Origin: an uncultured Roseovarius sp.
GTDB lineage: Bacteria > Pseudomonadota > Alphaproteobacteria > Rhodobacterales > Rhodobacteraceae
Direction of reading: 5' to 3'
Length of the DNA: 64,000 nucleotides
Assembly (NCBI GenBank): GCA_951812895.1
Contig: OX638333.1
Coordinates: 2,956,001 to 3,020,000 of the forward strand
The translations under genes and the position numbers were made by a program. Positions 49,939-59,300 of the stretch are shown one piece after another; positions within the stretch are counted from its first letter, which is position 1; each line of letters opens with the position of its first letter. Under the pieces are notes generated by a model. The model saw nothing but the letters and a program-made list of their open reading frames with translations. It did not search any database and was not told the origin of the DNA.

Positions 49939-52900
49939 GCACACGTCTGGCATCGGGCGGCCGCCTTTTGAACAAAGGCCGCGCGCTCAATTTCACATTC
50001 AACGGCAAGCGTTTGAACGGGTTTGAGGGGGATACACTCGCCTCTGCCCTGTTGGCCAATGATCAGATGATGGTTGGTCGGTCGTTCAAATATCACCGTC
50101 CGCGTGGCGTTGTCGCCAGCGGCGCGGAAGAGCCCAATGCCTTGTTCAACATGGGTGAGGGTGAGACATTTGAGCCCAACCAGCGGGCCACCACAACCGA
50201 GCTGTTTGACGGGCTGACCTGTACGTCACAGAACCACTGGCCCAGCCTCGAATTCGACGTGGGCGCGATCAATAACAAGCTGTTCTCGCGGTTCCTGACC
50301 GCTGGTTTTTATTACAAGATGTTCATCCATCCGCGCCCGCTGTGGAAGCACGTGTATGAGCCGTTTATTCGTCAGTCTGCCGGTTTGGGCAAGGCGCCAA
50401 AAGATCGTGATGCTGACAAATACGAACATTTCTATGCGTTTACCGATGTTCTGGTAATCGGCGGTGGTGTTGCAGGGCTTCAGGCCGCTCGTGCTGCGGG
50501 TGCGTCGGGTGCCAAAGTGATGCTGATTGAACAGACAGCCCATTGGGGTGGTCGGGCGCCGGTTGATGGCGGCACCGTGGACGGTGCGCCTGTGGATAAG
50601 TTCGTGGACGAAATCGTTTCCGAATTGGAAACAATGCCGAATGTCACCATGCGCAACCGCATGATGGGTGCCGGTGTCTATGACCACGGCTATGTGCTTG
50701 GGTATGAACGGGTAAACGATCACCAGCCCGAAGTTGGTGGCATTCGTCATCGTTTGTGGCGGATTCGCGCAACTCAGATCGTGACGGCAACCGGCGCAAT
50801 CGAACGCCCGCTCAGCTTCGCCGGAAACGACCTGCCTGGTGTGATGTTGGCCGCCTCTATTCGCGATTATGCAGTGAACTTTGGCGTTTCTGCAGGGGAT
50901 CGCACTGTAGTTGTAACAAACAATGACGACGCCTATCGTACCGCGATCACCCTTAAAAACATGGGGCTGGATGTTCCTGTGATCCTTGACGCCCGTCCTG
51001 ATGGCGGCGGCGATCTTGCTTTGCAGGCTCGTGAGCTGGGGATCAGGGTTGAAAACGGCAAAGGCATCGCCAAGGTCAAAGGTGGCAAGCGTGTCGAGGG
51101 CGTCGCGATCTGTTCGCAGGCCGGCGAAGGCGCTGTGCTGGAAGAGATCGCTTGTGACGCTGTTGCAATGTCCGGCGGCTGGTCGCCCGTTGTGCATCTG
51201 TGGTCACATTGTGGTGGCAAGCTGATTTGGGACGAAGCACAGGCGCATTTCCGCCCGGATGTGGATAAAGCACCGACCGATGCGACCGGCGAAGCCTTTG
51301 TGATCGCTGCTGGCTCTGCAAATGGCACACTTGATCTGGCTGGAATTCTGACGGATGCCGACGCCGCAGGTAAGGCCGCGGCAAAGGCCACTGGACATAC
51401 TCCTAAACGCAAAGCAGCCCCGAAGGCAGAGGCCGAAGAGGCCAACGCGATGGAGGCCACATGGCTTATGCCACAAGGGGCGACAATCAAGCTGCGGATG
51501 AAAAGCTGGCTCGATTTCCAGAATGACGTCAAGGTCTCTGACATTCAGCTGGCCGCGCGCGAAGGGTTTGAATCGGTTGAGCATGCCAAACGTTATACCA
51601 CGCTCGGTATGGCTACGGATCAGGGGAAACTCAGCAACATCAACGGGCTGGCGATCCTTTCTGATGCACTAAATCAGCCCATTCCGCAGACCGGAACCAC
51701 CACGTTCCGCCCACCCTATACGCCGATCTCAATGGCATCTATTGCCGGTGAGGCGCGGGGTGAAATTTTCCAGCCGATTCGCAGAACTCCTATGCAGGAC
51801 TGGCACGAGGAAAACGGTGCATTCTTTGAACCCGTAGGTGCATGGCGCAGGGCGTATACGTATCAAAAGCCAGGGGAAAGCGTTGAAAACGCGGTCATTC
51901 GTGAGATTGACCAGACCCGTGACAAGCTCGGCCTTCTTGATGCATCGACCTTGGGCAAGATCATCGTCAAGGGTCCGGATGCGGGCAAGTTTCTGGATAT
52001 GCTCTACACCAACATGATGAGCACGCTGAAACCGGGGCGCTGTCGTTATGGCCTGATGTGCACGGAAAACGGTTTTCTGACCGATGACGGTGTTGTGGCG
52101 CGGATTGATGAGGAAACGTTCCTCTGCCACACAACAACCGGTGGTGCCGAAACAATTCACGGTCATATGGAAGAATGGCTGCAGACCGAATGGTGGGACT
52201 GGAAAGTTTACACCGCCAACGTGACCGAACAATACGGACAAATCGCGGTCGTCGGACCCAAGGCACGCATCGCATTGGAAAAGCTGACTGATGATGACAT
52301 CAGCGCAGAAGCGCTTGCTTTCATGGCATTCAAAGACATCACGCTGGCCGGTATTCCGGCGCGGGCCTACCGGATATCATTCTCGGGTGAGCTGTCTTAT
52401 GAAATCGCCGTTGCAGCAGGTCAGGCACGAGCGCTTTGGGATGCTTTGCTAGAGGCCGGAGCCGAATTCGGGATTACGCCTTATGGAACCGAGGCACTGC
52501 ACGTGATGCGGGCCGAGAAAGGCTTTATCATGATCGGTGATGAAACCGACGGTACGGTCATCCCTCAGGATCTGAACATGCAGTGGGCTATCTCTAAGAA
52601 AAAAGAAGATTTTCTTGGGAAACGCGCGCAGGAACGTACCTTTATGGCCGATCCAAATCGCTGGAAGTTGGTGGGGCTGGATACCCTGGACGGTTCTGTG
52701 CTGCCGGAGGGCGCATATGCCGTGGCCGAAGGCAACAACGCCAATGGACAGCGCAACACCCAAGGCCGGGTCACATCGACCTATTATTCGCCAACGCTGA
52801 AACGCGGGATCGCCATGGCGCTGGTCCATAACGGACCTGATCGAATGGGCGATGTCATTGATATTCCCAAGGTGGATGGCACTGTAATCAAAGCGAAAAT

Positions 52901-52949
52901 CGTTGATCCGATATTCTATGACAAGGATGGGGAGAAGCAGAATGTCTAA
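49935..52949 (+). CDS. soxA: Sarcosine oxidase alpha subunit
   Basis: 1004 residues: an N-terminal ferredoxin-like part (FTFNGKRLNGFEGDTLASALLAND), a NAD-binding Rossmann domain (VIGGGVAGLQAARAAGASGAK), and a C-terminal GcvT domain (about 610-990, TLGKIIVKGPDAGKFLDMLYTNMMSTLKPGRCRYGLM, then YEIAVAAGQARALWDALLEAGAEFG) that binds tetrahydrofolate. Transfers the sarcosine methyl as 5,10-methylene-THF. The stop is overlapped by soxG by 8 bp. Typical size and order for the alpha subunit of the heterotetramer. Confidence 0.96.
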   Translation: MSTRLASGGRLLNKGRALNFTFNGKRLNGFEGDTLASALLANDQMMVGRSFKYHRPRGVVASGAEEPNALFNMGEGETFEPNQRATTTELFDGLTCTSQNHWPSLEFDVGAINNKLFSRFLTAGFYYKMFIHPRPLWKHVYEPFIRQSAGLGKAPKDRDADKYEHFYAFTDVLVIGGGVAGLQAARAAGASGAKVMLIEQTAHWGGRAPVDGGTVDGAPVDKFVDEIVSELETMPNVTMRNRMMGAGVYDHGYVLGYERVNDHQPEVGGIRHRLWRIRATQIVTATGAIERPLSFAGNDLPGVMLAASIRDYAVNFGVSAGDRTVVVTNNDDAYRTAITLKNMGLDVPVILDARPDGGGDLALQARELGIRVENGKGIAKVKGGKRVEGVAICSQAGEGAVLEEIACDAVAMSGGWSPVVHLWSHCGGKLIWDEAQAHFRPDVDKAPTDATGEAFVIAAGSANGTLDLAGILTDADAAGKAAAKATGHTPKRKAAPKAEAEEANAMEATWLMPQGATIKLRMKSWLDFQNDVKVSDIQLAAREGFESVEHAKRYTTLGMATDQGKLSNINGLAILSDALNQPIPQTGTTTFRPPYTPISMASIAGEARGEIFQPIRRTPMQDWHEENGAFFEPVGAWRRAYTYQKPGESVENAVIREIDQTRDKLGLLDASTLGKIIVKGPDAGKFLDMLYTNMMSTLKPGRCRYGLMCTENGFLTDDGVVARIDEETFLCHTTTGGAETIHGHMEEWLQTEWWDWKVYTANVTEQYGQIAVVGPKARIALEKLTDDDISAEALAFMAFKDITLAGIPARAYRISFSGELSYEIAVAAGQARALWDALLEAGAEFGITPYGTEALHVMRAEKGFIMIGDETDGTVIPQDLNMQWAISKKKEDFLGKRAQERTFMADPNRWKLVGLDTLDGSVLPEGAYAVAEGNNANGQRNTQGRVTSTYYSPTLKRGIAMALVHNGPDRMGDVIDIPKVDGTVIKAKIVDPIFYDKDGEKQNV

Positions 52950-53511
52950 GGCAGTCAGCGCCCTTCAAGGGGCCTCTTATCAGGGGTACGTCACGGTCGA
53001 GGAACTGGGTCTGCGCGGTATGATCACATTGCGTGGTGATTTGGCGTCGGCAAAGCTGAAATCAGCGGTCAAAGTTGCGGCCGGCGTGGCTGTACCGAAG
53101 CAGCGCAAAGTTTCGCTGGACGGTGATGTTGGCGTGGCCTGGATGTCCCCCGATGAGCTGTTGGTCATGGTGCCCTATGAAGGTGTTGAGGGTGCAATAG
53201 CATCGATAGATAAGACTCTGAAAGGGCAGCATTATCTGGCGGTAAATGTGTCGGATGCGCGGGCTGTTTTTGAGCTGCGTGGCGATGCCGCCGCCGAGGT
53301 TATTGCAAAGCTGTGCCCGGTTGATATGGCACCGGGTCAGTTTGGCCCGGGTGATTTCCGCCGGTCCCGGATGGCACAGGTTCCGGCAGCGTTCTGGATG
53401 GTCGATGAAACCACCATCCGTATCGTCTGTTTCCGCTCTGTCGCCGACTATGTGTTCAAGCTGCTGAAAGATGCCGCAGAGCCGGGCGGAGAGGTTGGTC
53501 ACTTCGGTTAA
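52942..53511 (+). CDS. soxG: Sarcosine oxidase gamma subunit
   Basis: 189 residues. SALQGASYQGYVTVEELGLRGMITLRGDLASAKL and GPGDFRRSRMAQVPAAFWMVDE are the conserved SoxG pieces. The small subunit helps bind FMN and assemble the complex. ATG 52942 overlaps soxA's stop. The usual glyA, folD and purU companions do not follow in this window. Confidence 0.94.
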   Translation: MSKAVSALQGASYQGYVTVEELGLRGMITLRGDLASAKLKSAVKVAAGVAVPKQRKVSLDGDVGVAWMSPDELLVMVPYEGVEGAIASIDKTLKGQHYLAVNVSDARAVFELRGDAAAEVIAKLCPVDMAPGQFGPGDFRRSRMAQVPAAFWMVDETTIRIVCFRSVADYVFKLLKDAAEPGGEVGHFG

Positions 53512-53514
53512 GAA

Positions 53515-53592
53515 TTGTGCAATTTGCACAAATTGTACGTGTGATTTGTACAAGGAACCGAGGGGTGACCGGAATTCGTGTGCATGATGCAC
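53515..53592. promoter_or_regulatory. Cluster of three inverted repeats downstream of soxG
   Basis: TTGTGCAA-T-TTGCACAA (53515-53531), TTGTAC-N9-GTACAA (53533-53553) and GTGCAT-G-ATGCAC (53580-53592) are each perfect. The TTGTAC half-site recurs at the rpiR promoter and near 13036. Role uncertain: operators or small hairpins. Confidence 0.5.
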
Positions 53593-53633
53593 GCAAATCG
53601 GGGCTTTGCGGGTTGTTTTGGGGCTTATGGAGT

Positions 53634-53652
53634 GGTGGAGTGAAACCCCACC
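53634..53652. terminator. Candidate terminator between sox operon and the XRE gene
   Basis: GGTGGAGT-GAAA-CCCCACC: a 7-bp stem with one mismatch. It lies between convergent transcripts; similar GTGGAGTGAAACCCCACC elements are common at gene ends in this family, as far as I recall. Confidence 0.45.
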
Positions 53653-53676
53653 CTACGTCATGCCGTTAGCGCGGAT

Positions 53677-54354
53677 CTAAATGGACGCGCCCATCCATGC
53701 GAGTGCCCCCAGTATTCTGATGCTGTGTGGATCGTGTTCTTCTGGTGGGTTTTCACCGATGTCATAAGTCGCCAGTATTGTACCGGTTCGAAGCCTGCTG
53801 AGATTGGCGATAGAAATTTTCAAGTTCAACGAGAATGCAAACAGGCGGCCATCAAGACGGGTTCTGTCTGCGGAATTTATCAAAACCAATGCGTTGCCCG
53901 GAATGCTGGACATTTTCGGGTTTGCCACCTGCGCAAAGGAAAGATGATCGGGGACAAGGCCCTGATCATCCAGCCATGCCCTTGAGATCGCGACAGGGGC
54001 GGCGCCACGATGAGAGGCATCATCCAGATTGAACGGGATCGGCAGATACCCCATGCGAAGCGCCTCGGGATCGCCATCAATCGACATTTCAATAAATTCC
54101 TGAGCCGCTTCGGCAAAGCCGGTCTGGCGTGTCCCGGAGCCTGATTGGCCAGGGTGGGTAATGGTTAGCTCAAGGTTTAGGGCATCGAGCAGCGCGGATA
54201 CTTTTTCAATAGAAGGGGCAGAACCGCGGCGTATGTTTTGTACCGCTGAGGAGTCGTTGCGTCCGAATGCGCGTGCGCTGAGCTCTGCCTGGGACAGGTT
54301 CAGCTCTTTGCGCCGGGCCTCAATGATTTCGAAAATTTCACTGCGAGTAAACAT
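53677..54354 (-). CDS. XRE-type regulator with a degenerate S24-like C-terminus
   Basis: 225 residues. N-terminal HTH (about 5-70: RSEIFEIIEARRKELNLSQAELSARAFGRNDSSAVQNIRRGSAPSI). The C-terminal part (about 125-225) has the strand order of LexA/CI-like S24 peptidases, but the Ser loop (usually GDSM) reads NPKM and the Lys position lies in NLKISI, so self-cleavage is unlikely. ATG 54354 is preferred because the GGTGCATATTTACACC operator ends exactly at it; there is no Shine-Dalgarno, suggesting a leaderless message. Probably an autoregulated repressor responding to a ligand. Confidence 0.8.
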   Translation of the reverse strand: MFTRSEIFEIIEARRKELNLSQAELSARAFGRNDSSAVQNIRRGSAPSIEKVSALLDALNLELTITHPGQSGSGTRQTGFAEAAQEFIEMSIDGDPEALRMGYLPIPFNLDDASHRGAAPVAISRAWLDDQGLVPDHLSFAQVANPKMSSIPGNALVLINSADRTRLDGRLFAFSLNLKISIANLSRLRTGTILATYDIGENPPEEHDPHSIRILGALAWMGASI

Positions 54355-54370
54355 GGTGTAAATATGCACC
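54355..54370 (-). promoter_or_regulatory. Operator 1 of the XRE regulator
   Basis: GGTGTAAATATGCACC directly abuts the start codon (reading GGTGCATATTTACACC on the coding strand) and overlaps the likely -10 element CATATT. A second near-identical copy lies 80 bp away. Confidence 0.6.
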
Positions 54371-54434
54371 GAAAGCAAAAAACGCACAAGAAAACAATGC
54401 GATTCAGAATTGTGTATAAATACATTGACAAGTT

Positions 54435-54450
54435 GGTGTAAATATGCACT
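54435..54450. promoter_or_regulatory. Operator 2 of the XRE regulator
   Basis: GGTGTAAATATGCACT, 15 of 16 bases equal to operator 1, at an 80-bp interval, and just after TTGACA (54425-54430), so it may control a plus-strand promoter. Confidence 0.55.
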
Positions 54451-54908
54451 GATATCATTATGGAGTTGGAAACCAATCACAGGGTGGCTTGGACCCCTGA
54501 TAAATGCCCCGGGTGTGATCTGGTCTGGGTGTTGTTGCGCACAGGCAAAGTAAGCCAGCGCCTTCGGGCGAAGAGCACGCGCCCAGGGGTGCGGAAATCT
54601 GATCTGCGGAATGTAGGTTAATGACATTGACGAAATTCCCCCCGGACCGGGGGAACCTCCACCAAGAGATCGCACAATATCCGCAGGAGCTGCGGGTGGC
54701 ATTGGCGTTGCAGCTCATCCGCAGGATTGATGATCCACATTGCGCGCTTGGCCTGTCACGTCTATCGAACCTTGCGCAAAAACATCAGCATCTTATTTGG
54801 CGCGAGAGTTTTGTTCACAGGGCTAACAAGGACACGTCGTAGTGAAGGATGTTTCGACAGGTGCGATGAATGTTTGCTCTACTTGCTCCCCTGCGACAAA
54901 AAGAGTAA

Positions 54909-54928
54909 TCTAAACTGTATAGTTTAGA
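54909..54928. promoter_or_regulatory. TetR-type operator upstream of the RND pump
   Basis: Perfect inverted repeat TCTAAACT-GTAT-AGTTTAGA, 79 bp before the adaptor ATG. Symmetry and spacing are those of TetR-family efflux regulators, but no tetR-like gene lies next to it. Confidence 0.65.
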
Positions 54929-55006
54929 CGGTAGAGAGATTGCAATCGGCCCATTTGACCCCATTTGTGAAGGGTCCCGGACAGGTCCGCACCGAAAGAA
55001 GATATC

Positions 55007-56326
55007 ATGCGTTTGTTCCCTATACTGGCTGCGATTGCCGTCACGTTGATCATTTATTTGTTTGTGTTTGACCGCGAGAGTCTTTTCGCGGCGTTGTCGC
55101 CGCCTGCGGATACCGAAGAAACAACTGTTGAAGCTCCAGAAGCGACTGAGGATTCACTCATGGCCGCCGATTCAGTTGGGGTGATCGCGGTGCATTCGAC
55201 CGCCCGCGAAGTGGAAAGCGCCGTGGTCGTGCGCGGCCAGACCGAAGCCATCCGTCAGGTTGATCTGCGGTCTGAGACTACGAGCCTGGTGATATCAGAG
55301 CCACTGCGCAAGGGATCATTTGTGGAGCAGGGCCAATTGCTGTGCCGTTTGTCACCGGGCACGAGAGAGGCGTCACTGGCCGAAGCGATAGCGCGTTTGG
55401 CGGAGGCTGCCGCCCGCGTGCCAGAAGCCAAGGCCAAAATCCCCGAATCCGAAACACGGGTGGCCGAGGCGCAGGCTTTGGTGCAAGAGGCCAAGGCGCG
55501 GCTAAGTGAGGCGCAGATCAATTCCAATGCGGCCGTCAAGCTGAGCGAAGATGGATTTGCCTCAGAAACTCGCGTGGCCGCGACCGAGGCAACAGTCCGA
55601 GGGGCAGAGGCTGCAGTGGTGAGTGCCGAGGCCGGTTTGAAAGCATCCGCGTCAGGGCTTGAAACGGCTGCTGCTGGGATCGAGGCGGCGCTGGCCGGTG
55701 TTGAAAGCGCGCGTGCCTCTGTCGCCGCGGCAGAGAAAGAAATTGATCGTCTGACGATTACCGCGCCGTTTGCCGGGCTTTTGGAAAGCGACAGTGCGGA
55801 GCTGGGCAGTTTGCTGCAGTCTGGTGACCTGTGTGCCACTGTGATTCAGCTTGATCCGGTGCTGCTGGTCGGGTTTGTGCCCGAGACCGAGGTGGCACGG
55901 GTTCAGATGGGCGCGCTGGCCGGGGCTGAGCTCGCCTCGGGCGACCGGGTGCAGGGCAGGGTGAGCTTTATTTCCCGTTCTGCTGATCCCGATACCCGTA
56001 CTTTTCGTGTCGATATTGAGGTGCCCAATGCAGAGCTGACGCTGCGCGACGGGCAAACGGCCGAGATTGTGATCGCAGCGGCAGGCGCCAAAGCGCATCT
56101 TTTGCCGCAATCCGCGCTTACCCTCAATGACGAGGGCGGCCTGGGTGTGCGAATTGTCACTGAAGAAAGCGAGGCCTTGTTCGTCCCGGTTACGTTGCTG
56201 CGGGATACACCCACGGGGGTATGGCTTGCCGGATTGCCTGAGAGCGCTGATGTGATCGTGATTGGTCAGGAATTCGTCAGTGACGGCGTTCAGGTCGCGC
56301 CCAGCTTTCAGGAGATCGGGCAGTGA
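55007..56326 (+). CDS. RND efflux periplasmic adaptor (membrane fusion protein)
   Basis: 439 residues. N-terminal membrane anchor (FPILAAIAVTLIIYLFVF), then the HlyD-type hairpin: a long Ala/Glu-rich coiled coil (about 130-260) flanked by a lipoyl-like half (LRSETTSLVISEPLRKGSFVEQGQLLC) and the beta-barrel part (TITAPFAGLLESDSAELGSLLQ; FVPETEVARVQMG). It links the inner-membrane permease to an outer-membrane channel. Overlaps the permease gene by 4 bp (GTGA at 56323). No outer-membrane factor (TolC) follows in the window. The coiled coil is unusually long and low-complexity. Confidence 0.92.
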   Translation: MRLFPILAAIAVTLIIYLFVFDRESLFAALSPPADTEETTVEAPEATEDSLMAADSVGVIAVHSTAREVESAVVVRGQTEAIRQVDLRSETTSLVISEPLRKGSFVEQGQLLCRLSPGTREASLAEAIARLAEAAARVPEAKAKIPESETRVAEAQALVQEAKARLSEAQINSNAAVKLSEDGFASETRVAATEATVRGAEAAVVSAEAGLKASASGLETAAAGIEAALAGVESARASVAAAEKEIDRLTITAPFAGLLESDSAELGSLLQSGDLCATVIQLDPVLLVGFVPETEVARVQMGALAGAELASGDRVQGRVSFISRSADPDTRTFRVDIEVPNAELTLRDGQTAEIVIAAAGAKAHLLPQSALTLNDEGGLGVRIVTEESEALFVPVTLLRDTPTGVWLAGLPESADVIVIGQEFVSDGVQVAPSFQEIGQ

Positions 56327-59300
56327 CTGGCATTGTTGATTGGGCTGCCTCGCGTGCGCGCATGGTGGTGGCCTTTATCATTCTGTCACTCTTGGCAGGA
56401 TCACTGGCCTATGTCGGCCTGCCCAAAGAGGGTGAGCCAGACATTGAAATTCCGGCGCTGTTTGTGTCGGTCTCTTTCCCTGGTATTTCCGCGGAAGACA
56501 GTGAAAAGCTGCTGGTCAAAGTGATGGAAACAGAGCTGTCCGATCTGGACGGCTTGAAAAAGATGACCGGCACCGCGGCGGAAAACTATGCCGGTGTGGC
56601 GCTTGAATTCGAATTTGGCTGGAACAAAACCAAAATCCTGGCCGATGTGCGCGATGCGATGACCACCGCCGAGGCGGATTTCCCCGATGGCGCCGACAAA
56701 TACACCCTGACAGAGGTGAATTTCAGCGAATTTCCGATCATCATCGTGAACCTGTCAGGGGATGTGCCAGAGCGCACGATGTCACGGCTGGCCAAGAACC
56801 TGCAGGACAAGCTGGAAGGGCTGGAACCTGTGCTTGAGGCCGGAATCGCGGGCAATCGCGAGGAAATGGTCGAAGTGCTGATCGATCCGCTGCGTCTGGA
56901 GGCGTACAACGTCACCGCAGGTGAGTTGATCAGCATTGTTGAGAACAACAACCAGCTGATCGCCGCCGGAGAAGTGGAAAGTGCACAGGGTGCATTTTCG
57001 GTCAAGATCCCATCATCCTTTGATGACACCCGCGATATTTACGAACTGCCGATCAAGACGAATGGCGATCGCATCGTCACACTGGCGGATCTGGCGACGA
57101 TCAACCTGACCTTTGAAGACAGGGCCGGTACGGCGCGGTTCAACGGTGAGAACACGATTGCATTGCAGGTGGTCAAACGCAAAGGGTTCAACATCATCGA
57201 TACCGCAGCTCTTGTCCGCGAGACGGTGGCCGAGGCAGAAGCCGATTGGCCGCCTCAGCTGCGGGCTGCGGTTGAGGTGGGCACATCAAACGACCAGTCG
57301 CGCATCATCGCATCAATGGTGAGCCAGCTGGAGGGTTCGGTTCTGACCGCGATCGCGCTGGTGATGATCGTGACGCTGGCAGCATTGGGCATTCGCCCGG
57401 CACTTTTGGTTGGATTTGCGATCCCGACCTCGTTCCTGTTGTGCTTTGCTTTGTTGGCGCTGATGGGGATCGCTGTGTCGAACATTGTGATGTTCGGCCT
57501 GATCCTGGCGGTTGGCATGCTGGTGGATGGCGCGATCGTGGTGGTGGAGTACGCCGACAAGCGCATTGCCGAGGGCGAGGGCCCGATGCATGCCTATGTA
57601 GCGGCGGCTAAGCGGATGTTCTGGCCGGTGGTCAGCTCTACCGCGACGACGCTATGCGCGTTCCTGCCGATGCTGTTCTGGCCCGGTGTGCCGGGGCAGT
57701 TCATGCGGATGCTGCCGGTCACGTTGATCTTTGTTCTGAGTGCGTCTTTGTTGGTGGCGCTGGTCTATCTGCCTGTCATGGGCGGGGTGACAGGGCGGAT
57801 TGAACGCTGGTTCGACACCCGTATCCGCCAGATCGCACAGGGGTTCTGGTTGTGGCATATTCTGGTCTTCCCGATCGCAGGGCTGGCGGTTCTGCTTGCC
57901 GGAACGGCAGTGCCACCGCTGTTGGAACAGGTCAGCGCACAGTTTGGCGCGATGGACACCACCCGGATCATCGGATCCGTGGCACCATCACTGGCCACGG
58001 CCTTTGTGCTGATGCTGGGTGTGGTGGCGTTTGCCGCAGCTGGGGTTGCCGGGGTTGTGGCGGCTTTGTTGGGGGTTATGGCACTGTTCCGACGGGTTAA
58101 GTACGGCACACGCTGGGTTGGTTCTAAAATCCTGCCACGTCGGGATACCAAGGTGAAATCCGGTTATCGCCGTAGCCCGTTTGGCTGGTTTATCCATACG
58201 ATTGCCGCCAATCCGGTCGCACCGCTGGTGGCTTTCTGCGCGATCTTTGTGTTTGTCGGATCGGTGTTGTTCTACTTTATCAATAACAACAATGGCACTG
58301 AATTCTTTGTGGAATCTGAACCCGAGAATGCGATTGTTTACGTTCAGGCACGGGGCAATCTGTCGATTGACCAGAAAGATGCGTTGGTGCGTCAGGCGGA
58401 AAATGCGGTGCTGGAACACCCCAATGTTCTGACCGTGTTCGCCTTTGCCGGTGACGGGGGGCTGAACAACAACACCGGCGGGGTGCAGCCGCCGATTGAT
58501 ACCATTGGTCAGGTTCAGATTGAATTTGTGAAATGGGAGGATCGGCCAACCGTCAAAGAGACATGGTTTACCATTCCGTTGTTGGGTTTCGAGGTCAAAC
58601 GCGATGTGTCGGATCCGGCCTCGGACGGCAATCAGACCATGCAGGAACTGACAGATGTTCTGCAGCAAATTCCGGGGATCAGGACGGAAATTCTGGCGCT
58701 GGAACAGGGACCTGCCTCTGCCAAGCCGGTTCACCTGCGCCTGAAAAGTGACAATTGGGAAAGCCTGCTTGACTTTACCGCAGAGGCGCGGGCGCAGTTT
58801 GAGGCGACGCCGGGCCTGACCCTGATTGAAGACACGCTGCCGCTGCCGGGTATTGACTGGCAGATTGATGTCGACGTGGAAAAGGCCGGTCGCTATGGCG
58901 CCGATGTGGTCACGGTTGGCGCAATGGTTCAGCTGATTACGCGGGGCGTGTTGCTGGGCGATATGCGGGTACCCAGCAGCACCGAGGAAGTTGATATTCG
59001 CGCGCGCCTGCCCGAAGAAGACCGGGTTTTGTCCACTCTGGACACGCTCAAGGTGCGCACCGATGACGGGCTTATCCCGCTGTCAAACTTCATCAGCCGC
59101 AAACCAGTGGCAAAGCTGGCCCAGATTGACCGTATCGACCAGACCCGGTTTTTCGACGTCAAGGCCGCGGTGCAGGATGGTCTGACCCGCGTGATTGCCG
59201 ATGAAAATGGCGTGGAGAGCACCGCGCCAATGACGCCAAACGACCGGATCGAGCTGATCACCGAATGGTTGGAAAGTGGCGTTTTGCCTGCCGGTATCGA

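Larger units (their letters stand above)
54371..55006. other. Intergenic region with regulatory repeats, no gene I can support
   Basis: Between the XRE gene and the RND adaptor. It holds operator 2 (54435-54450), a TTGACA at 54425, a GC-rich hairpin (54636-54655) and the TetR-like operator at 54909-54928. Open frames such as 54621-54842 lack a good ribosome-binding site and family features. Confidence 0.6.

Noticed and set aside
54621-54842. 73-residue frame before the RND genes
   Set aside because: No convincing ribosome-binding site and no family; composition unlike neighbours.
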